Positions 1-39,696 of a stretch of 64,000 nucleotides of DNA are shown piece by piece. The position numbers and the translations under genes were made by a program. Source of the stretch: Sipunculus nudus. Its lineage: Eukaryota > Annelida > Sipuncula > Golfingiida > Sipunculidae. The stretch is taken from the NCBI GenBank assembly GCA_026874595.1, contig CM049320.1, positions 17,186,988 to 17,250,987 of the forward strand, read 5' to 3'. Numbering within the stretch: the stretch's first letter is position 1; every line of letters begins with the position of its first letter. The notes beneath the pieces were generated by a model. That model did no database searches, was not told the DNA's origin, and was given only the letters and a program-made list of their open reading frames with translations.

Positions 1-157
1 CAAACACAATTTCAAATTTCAGATTTCAAAAATCGTTGGGCCCTTTCTTATGAATGCAACAGAAATGACTGGCAAACTATAACATTGTTAGTTGATGAGC
101 AAAAGAGTGACAGACCTGACATTTCATTTACGGTTTAAAAAAAAATCTTTACCGTTT

Positions 158-324
158 AATATATGTGGGCTGGCACGAAATTCATACCTGGTACACAAAA
201 ACAAAAAGGATGCAGGGACCAAGGAACCCAAACAAGTAAGTTATTCTGCAATAAAACCCAGCAGGTGAAAACTTTAAAATTTCAAGTAAAAATGTGAAAT
301 GTATCTGAAGGGCAGATCACACTC

Positions 325-325
<1 letters not shown>
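158..325 (+). repeat. Dispersed repeat, copy 1 of a local pair
   Basis: This segment matches 923-1092 in the same orientation, from 'atatatgtgggc' to the 'gggcagat..cacact' end, with scattered substitutions and small indels (roughly three quarters identical by eye). Separation is about 765 bp. No terminal inverted repeats were seen; it may be a diverged local duplication or two insertions of one family. Confidence 0.7.
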
Positions 326-327
<2 letters not shown>

Positions 328-364
<37 letters not shown>

Positions 365-377
365 TAATAATAATAAT
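328..377. repeat. (ATA)n microsatellite
   Basis: About 16 trinucleotide units of ATA/TAA, with one interruption (atgata) near 361. It directly follows the end of the first local repeat copy. Confidence 0.95.
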
Positions 378-922
378 GCATTGAGCTAAAATTTTATTAA
401 CGATTATAACAAGTCTGTAAGCATTTTCATTTTTTTCAATATTCTTACTCATACAGTCATTTGCAGTTTAAGTAACCATAGTCCTAGTTTTGGATTCACC
501 AGTATGTTATAGTTTATTCTTTTCACTTGGAGAATATATAGAGGTCTGAAAGTGTAAATTTACATTATAACAGATGCTAATATATCTTTAGATTGTTGCA
601 ATAGCAGTCGGAAATGACTATCGATTATACTCGTTTCCTAAACGTGCTACCAGTTTTTGCGCTCGAATCAGTGTTTATGAGATCACATGCACCCACTCCA
701 TTTCATACATCAATTTTTAGATGGCGTATTATATGTAAAAAGTAGTTTACGGATGAAATGTTAAAAGCCTTGAATCGTTTCACACTTTGTACATTAATTT
801 TATTGTTAATACTCTTATTAAATTGTATTCTTTAGATCCATGTTTTTTTTTATAAATTTTTATTTATAGAGTAATATATAATACATAAATATATAAAGCA
901 ACATTATGCATTGTTGTATTGT

Positions 923-1092
923 TAATATATGTGGGCCTGCGCAGAAATTCATACCTGATACAAAAAACAAAAAGCATACAGGTACCTAGTAACCAAAGAA
1001 AGTTATTCTTCAATAAAAATCCAGCCGGTGGAAACCATAAAATTTCAAGTAAAAATATAATCTGCATATGGGCAGATCTCACACTGAATATA
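923..1092 (+). repeat. Dispersed repeat, copy 2 of a local pair
   Basis: Second copy of the sequence at 158-325, same orientation. The open frames across it on both strands have no similarity I recognise and are best explained as chance. Confidence 0.7.
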
Positions 1093-1368
1093 TCACTCAA
1101 TCAACCTCAAGCGCAGTATTAACGTGTATTGTGCATATGATTAAGGGAAAAAATCATAATCCTCCCATGGGTAAGGTAAATTCTTAATTGACTATAGTAT
1201 TTTCCATGAGTTAGACATCAGTTCTGAAAGATATTTTTTAACTTCCATCAAGAAAACATGTTTATAAACATGATCTATAAAATGTAATTTGATTTTTATG
1301 AAATCCATGCAACATATATGACCCCCTCAATATGGAACTATTTCTTCCTTACATTAAAACAAGAAAAT

Positions 1369-1381
1369 TATATATATATAT

Positions 1382-1440
<59 letters not shown>
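1369..1440. repeat. (AT)n microsatellite
   Basis: About 72 bp of nearly pure AT dinucleotide, ending exactly where the GC-rich TIR element at 1441 begins. This suggests insertion into, or expansion of, a TA-rich target. Confidence 0.95.
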
Positions 1441-1443
<3 letters not shown>

Positions 1444-2065
1444 GACCAGGTTGTCGCCTAACGGTCGCCGAAAAACAGGCGACAGGACCTCCTCTACGAC
1501 AATAGTCTACGGCAAGCTACAACAGGTTGACAACTCTGTGACGACAAGCTACGACAAGCTGCCGACAACCGGCGACACAATCGCCGCGACAAAGGACAAT
1601 CACCTAACACAACCTACGACCACATCTACGACAACTTACGACTACACTTGCGACAACCTACGACACCAGAATTAAGTTTCGACGAGTCTCTATCCTGTGC
1701 TATGTGAAGAGCCGGAGACAAGGATGGGCTCTGTATCAAGTACACCAGTCCAGGACCTACGACAACCCCCGTCACCTCGCGACAGCCTGCGACAGGACCT
1801 ACGACAACCCACGTCACCTGGCAACAACCTACTACAGGACCTTCGACAACCCGCGTCACCTGGCGACAGCCTACGACATGACCTACGCCATTAGAAGAAT
1901 GGCTACGCTCACTGGCGTTAAAAAAGCTGTCGCCTGAGAATTTTGAACATGTTAAAATCCAGCGGCGACAGGTAAGAGACCATGCGTCTTTGGGCGACTT
2001 CGGGAGACTACAGGCGACCATACAAGCGAACCCCCGGCGACCATGAGGCGACAGCCTGGTCGCCT
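1441..2065. mobile_element. Non-autonomous TIR element, GC-rich, 625 bp
   Basis: The first 30 bases, reverse-complemented, match the last 30 (2036-2065) at 27 of 30 positions; the shared core is 'cctggtcgcc' preceded by 'aggcgaca'. The interior is far richer in G+C than its surroundings and is made of CGACA/GTCGCC words, including a 42-bp unit repeated three times. There is no transposase. It lies inside the receptor gene, in the intron after coding exon 6. The left flank is (AT)n, so a TA target duplication cannot be proved. Open frames across it on both strands reflect the repeat structure, not a gene. Confidence 0.7.
1757..1882. repeat. 42-bp tandem repeat, three copies
   Basis: Units start at 1757, 1799 and 1841 with 'ctacgacaac' or 'cttcgacaac' and differ by a few bases. 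Because 42 is a multiple of three, long open frames with 14-residue repeats appear on both strands; nothing suggests they are translated. Confidence 0.9.
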
Positions 2066-2122
2066 GTATTCGCCTGTAGAGTCGCCTAAGTGGGACAGCC
2101 CCATTATGCAAACAACACTTAC

Positions 2123-29452
<27,330 letters not shown>

Positions 29453-31760
29453 GTTGTCAGTGGTAATCCCTGGTCACAGACTGACTTGTAGGCGGTAAAA
29501 GTTTACCGTGAATCGGCATAGACCAAAGCGATCAAGTGAATGGCTACCTGCATTATTTGTCCTGGACAGGCAGCCTCCAACGGTCCTTTGACAAAGAATG
29601 GAAATCCGATGACGATGTACATAGAATAACCTTAATAGCATAACCATTAAGGTAGAAGCATCATTTGTTCAATCACTACTTTATGTTACTCCAGTAGAGG
29701 CAGCCAGTGAATTCACTTTCCAATAACATTAAGGTCACACAAAGCATCCCTTTATTCTAACTTTCCGTAAGTGAGGGCGTATCAATTGTCCAGCATTTCG
29801 CAGTTGCTAGAGCACCCCTTTTTACTGCGGCACAGTAGTCGGATGACGCATTTAGAATGCCAAAAACCACGTGGCCATATTATAAGCACACATGAAAATC
29901 GCTTAATTCTGATTTGTGGACAGGAGTGCTGTGAATACACAAGCAACGAGTGATTGCTTAATAACTGCTCTTTGGTAGTATATTCTCCAAAACCGTAAAC
30001 GATGTACCAGTTTGGTCCTATACAAAGCAGTACTTTTACTTGGTTTTACTCAATAACAAAAGTCAATAATTCTCTACCTGCACAGTTTAAAACAAATTGT
30101 ATCCAATCTGTGAATCGTCTAAATTTTTTGCTGCATCCTTTCCGTATCCCTTTCTATCATGCAGTCACATGCAATCGATTTAAAGTATCATTATCAGTGC
30201 AAGTTAATGTTATTCCGCATTTATCCAAAACTGATGGCATGGTGTGTATTTAATCTATCCCAAACTAATCCTTATTCCTGCTGAGTTCATTTCATGATAC
30301 TTTTAGTGTAAAAAATGCTTCTCTCCGCTTCTGAAAAATTGATAAGATTCCTGATATAGTCCCTAGGAACAGGGCCATCTTATGTTCTGTTATAGCAGTA
30401 GCTATGCAGCATTGCCGTCAATGCTTGTTATTGTTCGATTGATAATCAAAAGCACAGAGTATAAATAATTAATTAATGAGTGTTAAAGGATGAGTATGTG
30501 CTGTCTGACTGTGCATACACATGCTTTAATATTTTATCCTTCCCTTGTGCTATTTTAAATCCCACATACCAACAATAATAAGGTGGCCTTTAAAGTAGGT
30601 AGACTGCAACTGAGTATCAGATACCCAATACAACGGATTATGCTAATCAAAGTTTGGCATCGACTCTACTTCCAGATGTTGCGTACATATTGTCAGAATA
30701 TATTCCATATGGTAATCTGGTCTTGTTTGTTTTTGCCGTTTCATCGAACATAGGTAAATATCACTTATCAATTACGGCACTCTCGATTTGCTGTTCAAAC
30801 TGCCCAATATCTATACGTATAGTCCTGGCTTGACTTCTAGGAAATCAATTGTCATCACAAGGTCACCATCATAAATCCTCGTACCTTCTAAGGAGGAAGC
30901 TCCGACGCTTTAAGATCCCTGGCACCACCTTAATTGCATCCATAAGATAACTGTTTAAACTATCTTCTTTGAAAGTCAGATTCTGTCGCAATGTTATCCA
31001 AATCTAGGATTTTCACTCAGATGTCTGATAAAAGGGATAATTCTAAGTATAAGAATAAGGATTTTCCTGAACGATGCTTCGAAGAAGCAATTAAGATTTG
31101 AGCTCGAATCATTAATCTGTGATAATTGTTATTACTGACTTTTCGTGAACATTATATATTCCCATAAAGTAATTCCTGTAACCATTTAAATTTATAGCTC
31201 TCATTAACTAGTACCACCTCAAGTGGTATTGTTTTGCATTGCCTTAAACAATTAATTGTTAGGGTACAATTTTGTCTACATGGATTTCTGTCGATATAAC
31301 TCGTATTCATTATAATGGTGCATGTATTTCTCCGTTGACAGTTCTAAGTCATATATAGGTTTTGTATCTAAAAGTGCTTTGTCAACACTGAAATAACGGT
31401 GCTCCATTTTCCTTCCCCGCAGAATATGGATTTAGAGGATTTGTTGTTTAAAACTAACTACAAGTCAAACAATATCAGTACCTGACAAACCGAAGCATGA
31501 AAATGAGTACGTAAACTATGTGCAATATATGAAATCTCTGTGACGCTAGTACAATATATTTGTCCTAAAATCGTGGCTAGTTTAACATGGTACAAGCTCG
31601 TTAAGCGTGATATACATGGTCCCAGAATGGCGCAGAAGGTACATGGTATTTCACGTATACCTGACCTGCAATTCACTTAAAACAAAATGCCATAGTGGCC
31701 ATGACTCGACACAGCGGGAACACACATTCTAAAACAGCAATACTTTACCATTGAACGAAC
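29453..31760. other. Upstream/intergenic DNA left of the tRNA-like sequence
   Basis: This should include the 5' untranslated region and promoter of the minus-strand iGluR-like gene. No TATA box, CpG-like block or other promoter signature stands out. Short open frames (for example 29771-29953 and 30002-30253) have no family character. Confidence 0.4.
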
Positions 31761-31763
31761 CGA

Positions 31764-31816
31764 TAAATCAGTCTGATGGTTAGACGCACAGATATGCCCA
31801 CCGCGGTTCGAGGGCA
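31764..31816 (+). repeat. tRNA-like sequence, probable SINE head
   Basis: 'tctgatggttagacgc' resembles a pol III A box region and 'cgcggttcgagggc' a B box, about 30 bp apart, as in the 5' part of tRNA-derived SINEs. A full cloverleaf does not form convincingly (the B box ends GGGC rather than TCC), so this is not called a tRNA gene. Confidence 0.35.
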
Positions 31817-32534
31817 TGCTATCTATAACAGCTGGTGGCCCGACATCTATATAACTTTAACACTCTCATTAAATATGTACAAGCGACCACTTACAACAAT
31901 ACTGGTTCCAGTCGACTCGGAATAATGTGGGCTTAATTCATAATGGCGGGACTGGTAATATTCCAAAGGTATATTGGGTAATTCACTCTGTTGAAAAGGG
32001 TGAACCATGGCCGCCAGGTGACGGTGAGTGTTCAATGAGTACGAAGGCTACAACATGATCAATATATATTTTAAGCATGGTGGTGTACTGTTTAATTCTA
32101 TATGAAACCAATGACCTCCAGTTTGGGGGGGGGGGTTAAACCAGGTTTAGATATAAAATATTTTATAGTAAACTAAGAAATGAAATCAAAGTCTATTACT
32201 CTAATGATTAATATATATTTCATTTCCAATACATAAACATTTTTCTCGTAATATTAAGGGGGGGGGCAGTTGTATGATAACATCGGTGATACCCTCTTTC
32301 TAACACGTGGGGGGATATATATAACCCCTTCCCCGCTGTATTGAAGCCCCTGTACATTGTCTTTCGATCGTATCCGTTTGTGTATTGCTCATTTTATGAT
32401 GGCGTTAGGACGAAAACCAGAGCGTGTCCGGAAAATCGATCTTCAAAGGTAATTCTGGAGCTTTAAATATCCTGGAGAGAAATTCCATTCCGCAGAAAAA
32501 ATGTTTAATTATTAGTAAAAAATAGCCTACCTCC

Positions 32535-32777
32535 CATCTTTGACATGGAAGAGCATACATTAAAACAGGTAGGTCTCCCTTGATATTTTCCTAACAATAG
32601 ATGCGTGGAGTAATACGATTCGTAGATATTGGTAACCATTGAAATGATGAAATCTTTCATCTTTGACATGGAAGAGCATACATTAAAACAGGTCGGTCTC
32701 CCTTGATATTTTCGCACAATAGATGCGTGGAATAATACGATTCGTAGATATTGGTAACCATTGAAATGATGAAATCT
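32535..32777. repeat. 123-bp tandem duplication (two copies)
   Basis: Copies start with 'catctttgacatggaagagc' at 32535 and 32658 and end with 'attgaaatgatgaaatct'. They differ at only a handful of positions, so the duplication is recent compared with other repeats here. Confidence 0.95.
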
Positions 32778-33967
32778 ACAGTGTATTTAATTCAACTATG
32801 TGCATGTTAATGTTCGTGAGTTAAAGCAAAATATAACTAACCACTGGAACTGCTGGAACTAGTTCTTGTCCGTCTTTATAGCATGATAAATTCCTGAGGT
32901 GTCCAGGCGAAGATCTAGACGGCATGTCGGGGTCTTTTTCGGGGTCCGCTTTTGTTCTTGGCCACACATGTTTGTCAAAAAAACTTGCAAATTACGGACA
33001 ATGGTCGCCTTTTTTTCAATTAATTTTGGTCAAAAGTCGTCATTAATAACCTATTCAGTTTGATGCCTGAGAAGCTTTCTCAGGACATTCTTTGTGTGCA
33101 TGTTCATATGTCCTCTTATTAGTACTGAAGTGGGTTTAATCCCAGTTATTTATCCCCTGGAAGGAGTGTTTGCTTACATTTTGAAAATATATTCCTTGTG
33201 TCTCAGTTATTTTTTCTATTAAGCTTTGACTTTATTAAACAATAATTTAGTTTTCAGTTTTCAGAAAAAAAGTATGTTGTTTTAATTAAACCGGCAAATG
33301 TATGAATAACTGTGATATAAAGGCAGGACTGCGTTTAAGGGGACCTCCACCAGGGAAGTTTAAACAGACCGGGGTGTTTTATGTGACCATTGGGTCCCCC
33401 CACCGTGGAGTCCTTTCTGTGTCAAGTACAATGAGAGCCATGGCTGAAATTCTGATAGGTATTGCTCTCATGTTGACGGGGTCGATTTTAGGATCCTTTG
33501 ACCTGTAGCGTAATGGCTTTGCAAACTGTCATTTCCAGTATGACTTTGATTATAATGGCAAACTCTCATGTACAGTCAATGGGGAGAAAGTGGTTATATT
33601 CAATGGATATTGATCACGGCTGCATGTACCAGTCAAAATATCTAATATCAAACTTCGCGTTGAGGGGCTTCAGCCGGGCTTCCATACAATTGGCTAATTA
33701 TATACATAAGTGCATGCAAAGGATACGATCGGATGCCAAAGTTTGTGCTTACTATTTTCTAAAATTATAATTAAAAAAAAAAAACTGAAAATGAAATCAC
33801 GTGGAGTAGATACGCATGCGCATATGCCAGTAGCTTTAAACCACACCGATTCCATACACTTGAATGAAATGAACTAGTTTATTCATGTATATTTTGGGAT
33901 CATTTTGTATTTAGTTGGAAAGTAAAATCGCTCACATGTGATGTAATTATGAATACGAACTAAAGCC

Positions 33968-34565
33968 ACGAGAGACTTAGGACGAGATACTTGTCACGAA
34001 ATACTTTTCACAAGATCCTTGTCACGAGATCCTTGTCACGAGATACTTGTCACGAAATACTTGTCACATGGTACTTGTCACGAAATACTTGTCACCGGAT
34101 ACTTCTCACGAAATACTAGTCACGGGTTACTTGTCACGAAATACTTGTCACAGGTTATTTGTAACGAAATACTGGTCACGGGTTACTTGTCACGAAATAC
34201 TTGTCACGAGATACTTATCACGAAATACTTGTCACGAAATACTTGTCACGGGGTACTTGTAACGAAATACTTGTCACGGGGTACTTGTCACGAAATACTT
34301 GTCACGGGGTACTTGTCACGAAATACATGTCACGTGATACTTGTCACGAAATACTTTTCACGGGGTACTTGTCACGAAATACTGGTCACGGAGTACTTGT
34401 CACGAAATACTTGTCACGAGATACTTATCACGAAATACTTGCCACGAAATACTTGTCACGGGGTACTTGTCACGAAATACTTGTTACTGTATACTTTTCA
34501 CGAAATACTTGTTAAGGGATACGTTTTACGAGATACTTATCATGATAGTCTTATCACGAGATAGG
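33968..34565 (+). repeat. 14-bp tandem array (TACTTGTCACGAAA type)
   Basis: About 42 units of 14 bp, alternating 'tacttgtcacgaaa' and 'tacttgtcacgggg', so a 28-bp higher-order period is visible in the middle. The ends decay to 'tacttatcacgag'. All three plus-strand frames stay open and encode an 'SRNTCHEILVTGYL' type repeat; this follows from the array and is not evidence of a protein. It lies about 1.2 kb downstream of the last fucose synthase exon. Confidence 0.95.
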
Positions 34566-35796
34566 GATGAACTAAGGGTACAAAATGTACAATTTTGGGA
34601 AAAACTGAATCTGTACAACATGGTTTTTAATTGTTTAATCTGAGGCAACACAATGTTATCGAAAACAATAGCTGATAAACCCTCCATTTTTCTGCCTTGC
34701 TCGAAAAAGACGACCTCCAGAGGTGAAAACAATGTAAAAGAATTAAGTCTTAAGTTGCCTCCAAGAGGCATAACTTTCAGGTCTTCCACAGATGTAACAT
34801 TAGACATTTAAGATTCACTTGACGTGAAGTTTTATAGACCTGTTACAGCAGCGATACCTTTCAGGTTCTGTGTACTGATACAGAAAGACATATTTGTTTA
34901 TATTTGAAAGATGGTTAAAATCGATATCATCTATTAGGTGGTCTCCTTGTTGGTCATTTCAGCTTCATTTGATTAACCTCACGGTGCAACCCTTGTGACC
35001 AAAACCCACCCGACTATATTGCGGTGGAGTCGGTGGTGATATCTATTTATTAAACAGACGGCTTGTTTTTTTGCAACTAAAACAGTTGTTAATATTTAAA
35101 AAGGTAAAAAATAAAAAGATGGTGAACGAAGTTGTAATAACTAGGGCCCCGGACCCCGTTGGTCGTTTGGTGAACATTTGAGCGGTGAAATATTCGTCCG
35201 ATTTCTTAACGATCTCGTATGCCTCGAAAAAGCCGTTCGCTCTTTGTTCGACTAAAATTCAATATTCACTTCGGCAGCTCTCCCCTATCCCTCAACGACC
35301 ACTTAACAATCTCTCCAGTTGATATATTTAACTTCTCATGATTAACACTAAAGTATACTCGAGGATGGACAAAGTTGTGAACTACAGGAGCATCCGCTTT
35401 TGCACTATCTGGTTGTTACAGGGTATATTAAAGTAAGTTAATGAATGACTTGCGTCAGGGAAATATTTTAAGAGATAATTCAACCGGGATTCAGTGAAAG
35501 AAAACCCAGTAAATTGATTACCACTTGCGGTTGTGACAATATTTTCACGTTTCTGGTTTTCTGTCTAAATGTTTAAATACACATTGTCATGTTTTTCATA
35601 TCATTTTGCGAATAGTAAGCAATTTAAGGATATATGGGCAACAGCACTATGTAGCGAATTTGGGCACGTTGAATTTTCTTTCAGTAGGCCAGTGTTTTTT
35701 GTAGGAAAGAAAGAAGTCATTTTTTCGACCATCCCTTAAGTTTGTTACAGACTGAGCATTTGAACTGTCAATTGAACTGTCTCTTCCATGTATTAA

Positions 35797-35852
35797 TTAT
35801 GTACGAGCAGTTTCAATATTTCCCTGGAACCAGGTCACGGTCTCCGTGATAG
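35797..35852 (-). CDS. GFUS: GFUS copy A, exon 9 (C-terminus)
   Basis: Acceptor 'cttttcag', entered in phase 1. It encodes 'ITETVTWFQGNIETART' and a TAA stop at 35797-35799. It matches the family's C-terminal helix and copy B exon 9 (60090-60145). Confidence 0.85.
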
Positions 35853-36237
35853 CTGAAAAGTAAATATGCAATAAATTGTTTATAATCTTGAGTTTCGTAT
35901 TACACAAGTTTAATTTAGTTACGTTTTTCATTGTGTGACTTGATACAAATATTACGAGAAAACTGTTTATGCAGTAAAACCTACTGTCACATGTTTTTCT
36001 ATTAATTATATAAAGTATGTGAAAAAACATATTACAGTTTTTAAATCAACAATTAATGAAATATTTTGGTCAACAAGACATTGAGGCCTATGTTGAACTT
36101 AGCAATACAAAAGGTCTTATGAGGCAAACACATGAGATCGAAGAAATATTTGAACTTTGTCATTGGAATAATTTTTATTCCAATCGATATATTCCTTTCC
36201 GAATTAAACATTAGACTTCGCCTATTAAGACATATCA

Positions 36238-36396
<159 letters not shown>

Positions 36397-36864
36397 TTAA
36401 AAACCAGCATCGATGCACTCAATATTGAGTCGCGTTCATTTAAAAAGTACTCTTGTATATAATATAACTCTGATTTACAATACCAGACAAATTTTCCCGA
36501 GCAAGTTTTTTTCAGACGTTTTCTTTTTCCACTGATAGACCATAAGTTAGAGACTTCAGCCATTAAACAGAAAAATATTTATCAGATTCAATCTTTGCAG
36601 TGCTCCTTTCCCCTTCTACAGGAAATATGTTTATTTTATTCATGATATAAATAAATAAAATATTATTTATATCAGCTATCTTAAGGAGGTGATGTCTTCA
36701 TTTGTGTCTGTTCTTTCATCTTCCCCGGATTACACAAAGACACTGAACAGTTTTCCACAAAACCTAGTTTGGGTAGGCATGGTTAAGCAAATTTTAAGGG
36801 GTGGGGGGCTTTAGTGAGCGTCATTCTATAATAAACAAATTTCTTTGACTCAGGTAAAGGATAC

Positions 36865-36944
36865 AACGACTTCTCCCTCGGAGTCCATGGCTTCAATGAT
36901 TGTCTCCGCCGCCTGTTTGATTGACACCTCGTCCTCCTCCGAAG
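36865..36944 (-). CDS. GFUS: GFUS copy A, exon 7
   Basis: Acceptor 'gtgtttcag' (phase 1), donor GTT/GTATCC (phase 0). It encodes '[20 protein letters not shown]', then 'SEGEVV'. The first codon completed is Ala where copy B has Val, and 'DSEGE' replaces 'DFKGE' of copy B. Confidence 0.85.
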
Positions 36945-37906
36945 CTGAAACACAGAAGAACCCTCACTCATTAACATAATTGCCATATTTAACTTCCATG
37001 CCCTAGTGCTTTAGTTATTTACCTAGGCCTTCATAGTACAACTGTTTGTTCCGGGGATTCGGTACTCGTATTTTGATCATTCTTCTGGTACTGTTGCTAC
37101 TACAGGTTTTTGTTCAAATCCTTCATGACAAGTATATTTGAACATGAACCTAACTTTTGTGTTGTTCATATGCTCCAGTTTCGGGACTGAAATAGTTTTG
37201 TATCCTTTATAATCCGCGTTAGCAAACACCATGTATTTCGTATGGACGGCCAAAAGTGCGTAAACAATTTATTTTGTGAGACAGTTGTCAAATTTGTTTA
37301 CACTGTTTCGTATATTTAAATACATTCTTCTGGCATATTTTGTATATCTACAATAAGAAATTTTAATGTCTTACTAAAATTGTTGTTATTTTAAGTTGGG
37401 AATATGTTTGGGTGATGATATTGCGATTACATCAACTCCTGTTCCAGATACTCTTTTCCAGCGAAAATGATTGATTCTCGTACAACGTACGATAAGCGAG
37501 AGGATTACTGAAGTCATATTTTTCTCAGCGGAAAGAACAAACTGCACAATATATATTTGCCGCTCATCACCTTTTACTTAGTTTATATAAAATAGTTAAT
37601 CTTATTGAATGTAGCCTCACTTTTTAACATGACACTTGTTAGGTTTAGCTAAAACATATAATGAGTCTAAAACTATAAAAGCACTCCGAGAGCACAGACC
37701 TCCGCCAAGGCAGAATTGTGATAAATAAGGCATTTTTACCTTAAAGAGTCCCTGGATCCAGATGGTGACTCGAATCAACCGAAAAATATAATCAATTGTT
37801 CCTTGTATCATTGCCAGGCTATCCTGCAATTTCATTAAACTCCGTTTAAAACTGTTTAAATAATGTTGCTAAGACACTGCTGTTACTATGAAAGGCTTAT
37901 AACTGC

Positions 37907-37908
<2 letters not shown>

Positions 37909-37940
<32 letters not shown>

Positions 37941-37953
37941 GGGGGGGGGGGGG
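37909..37953. repeat. (GA)n followed by poly-G
   Basis: About 14 GA units, a C, then 14 G. Confidence 0.95.
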
Positions 37954-38952
37954 TTACAGAATGTAAGGCTGAGACAAGAGAGAGACGGAAATACAATAAA
38001 AAGGTTACGCTCCCGAGGCAGCGGAAATCTTGCGCTTCTAAAGAAGCAACTGATTTTCACGCTGCCAGCTTTGACCGTTTATGATATATTTAGACACCAG
38101 ATGGCGGTTTGTTGGCCACTGAAATAAACGTGCGTACGATGTGACAAGCAGCCAATCAGATGCCTATAAACAAACACTCGACAGGCATCCTGGCTCCGCC
38201 CATTGCCGCGCTTCAAGCGCCGTTTGATGAGTTTCCGGTCGAATTTAAATTGCTCCCTCTGCATTCTCGCATCATCGACCGATTCGGTTATGACATTATG
38301 ACTGTGTTAGCGTAGCCATGTATCTGTTGTCTGCAGAACTGAAACCAGCCAGCGAGGTGTGCACGCAGCCTTTGTTGTTACGTTTCGTTTGAATTACAGC
38401 TCACCGGCCGAGCATCCTATGTGCCCAAGGCCCTAAGCAAACCACGTCAGGGGCAATTCTCTCTGAGCCTGTGGCCTGTTTAGACGGTTACGCTGGGGGA
38501 TGAGCTGTCACTCAAAAAGAAATGAATATGATTGGCTCCGTGTATTCCTCGCTTGGCTTTGTCTTCCAGCACAAAGTTTCATCTGATTGGACAAAAATAC
38601 AGTGCTCCCCTCTGGTGTTGCAAAGCAGGATACGAGGTCATAACAAACAGCGCCTTACGATATAGGAAGTAGCCCTATAGGTAAAGCGCTGTGTAAAGAG
38701 CGTATAAAAAGGTCAAGGTAAAAGTAAATTTCAGATGCAAATGTATGCCTAGGATTCATATTGTGCCCAATTGACAGCTTTGAAAACCCACCATACTTTA
38801 AATCTATCCAAAACAGAAGGCTGAAAAGAAAAAGAATCACAAATAAAATCCATCCCACTCAGTGAAACTAAGTTCACATACAAAATATGCTACCTACATA
38901 TAGATATAGAATTAGACCCATCACCACCTATAAGCCTCCCTTCCTGCAGGGT

Positions 38953-38970
38953 GGGGGGGGGGGGGGGGGG
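38953..38970 (+). repeat. Poly-G tract (18 bp)
   Basis: Uninterrupted run of 18 G inside intron 6 of GFUS copy A. Confidence 0.95.
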
Positions 38971-39395
38971 TCAGTCATAAAGTGTTTAGAATCCGCCTTT
39001 GCTGCCATCTAGGAAAAGAAGATTGGACTAAAAATCTTTTTAGTTTAACAGGTGAATTCTTGGTGTGGAATATCTTCGTTAGGGACTGATAAACATGGAA
39101 TTGCACTCCCTTGTGCAAAATTCTGGTGTTAATTTGCTTCAGATAAACAGATTAAAGTACTTCACACACATATATGTCCTGTGTATTCTTTCGTTTCCGG
39201 CAATGATAGTAGCTAAATTGCTCGTCAGTCATTCTTAAAACAGCTTCTGGGTTAGCACCATTTCAGCCCTCTTATATCAGGGTCTACGACCAGCGCACTT
39301 AGCTTACAAGACCAATATAAATGGTTGCCGAGTTGTTACGTCTACGTCTAAGAGGACGGAGTAAAACCACGTAAAACAGTCTCTGTCAAATTTGT

Positions 39396-39396
<1 letters not shown>

Positions 39397-39444
<48 letters not shown>

Positions 39445-39455
39445 TTATAAATATG

Positions 39456-39512
<57 letters not shown>
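39397..39512. repeat. Compound (CT)n(AT)n microsatellite
   Basis: CT units (39397-39428) pass into an interrupted AT tract (39429-39512). Copy B has TATC units plus AT at the equivalent place (62331-62392), so a simple repeat beside exon 6 predates the duplication but has changed motif. Confidence 0.9.
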
Positions 39513-39514
<2 letters not shown>

Positions 39515-39564
39515 ACGCAATCATAGACACACACACAATCACAAAGATAGGATTAATGGTTCAC

Positions 39565-39696
39565 CCGAGACAATGACTGGTTCCTCTTCCTCATAAGTTC
39601 TCAGCATCCATAGCAGAACACGGGCTACGTCCAGAGAGTAGACGAACTGTCTGAGCGGGGAGCCCGTACCCCACACCGTGAATGTCGTATTGTCAC
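39565..39696 (-). CDS. GFUS: GFUS copy A, exon 6
   Basis: Acceptor 'gactgatag' (phase 1), donor G/GTGAAC (phase 1). It encodes '[20 protein letters not shown]', then '[19 protein letters not shown]' and 'VIVS'. The '[10 protein letters not shown]' block contacts GDP-sugar in the family. Only a few bases differ from copy B exon 6. Confidence 0.9.

Larger units (their letters stand above)
1..1368. other. Left-edge non-coding DNA, probably intron
   Basis: No exon of the minus-strand receptor gene was recognised here, and the short open frames have no family character. It holds a pair of related sequences (158-325 and 923-1092) and a trinucleotide microsatellite. Since the receptor gene is cut mid-domain at 2123, this stretch most likely lies in its sixth intron. 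Confidence 0.5.
36945..39564. other. GFUS: Intron 6 of GFUS copy A (2.6 kb)
   Basis: The right-hand (5') and left-hand (3') parts align with intron 6 of copy B, but the middle (roughly 37.85-39.15 kb) has no counterpart there. The middle holds (GA)n, two G tracts, a GC-richer block at 38.1-38.5 kb with 'cagccaatcag' and 'ggctccgccc', and unclassified sequence. The GC-richer block looks promoter-like but no transcript can be proposed. Confidence 0.5.

Noticed and set aside
1626-2111. 161-codon minus-strand open frame
   Set aside because: Runs across the TIR element and its 42-bp repeats; the true minus-strand exon (2123-2247) is in different, family-matching sequence just upstream.
31764-31816. 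Genuine tRNA gene
   Set aside because: Only A- and B-box-like words are present; no acceptor stem pairing could be found, and the B box is imperfect.
33968-34600. Long open frames (up to 181 codons) with regular SRNTCHEILVT-like repeats
   Set aside because: A direct consequence of a 14-bp array lacking stop codons; the homologous array in the other copy does not keep the frames open.
38100-38500. CpG-richer block with CCAAT- and GC-box-like words as a promoter
   Set aside because: No transcript, exon or conserved partner in copy B supports it; left as unexplained intronic sequence.
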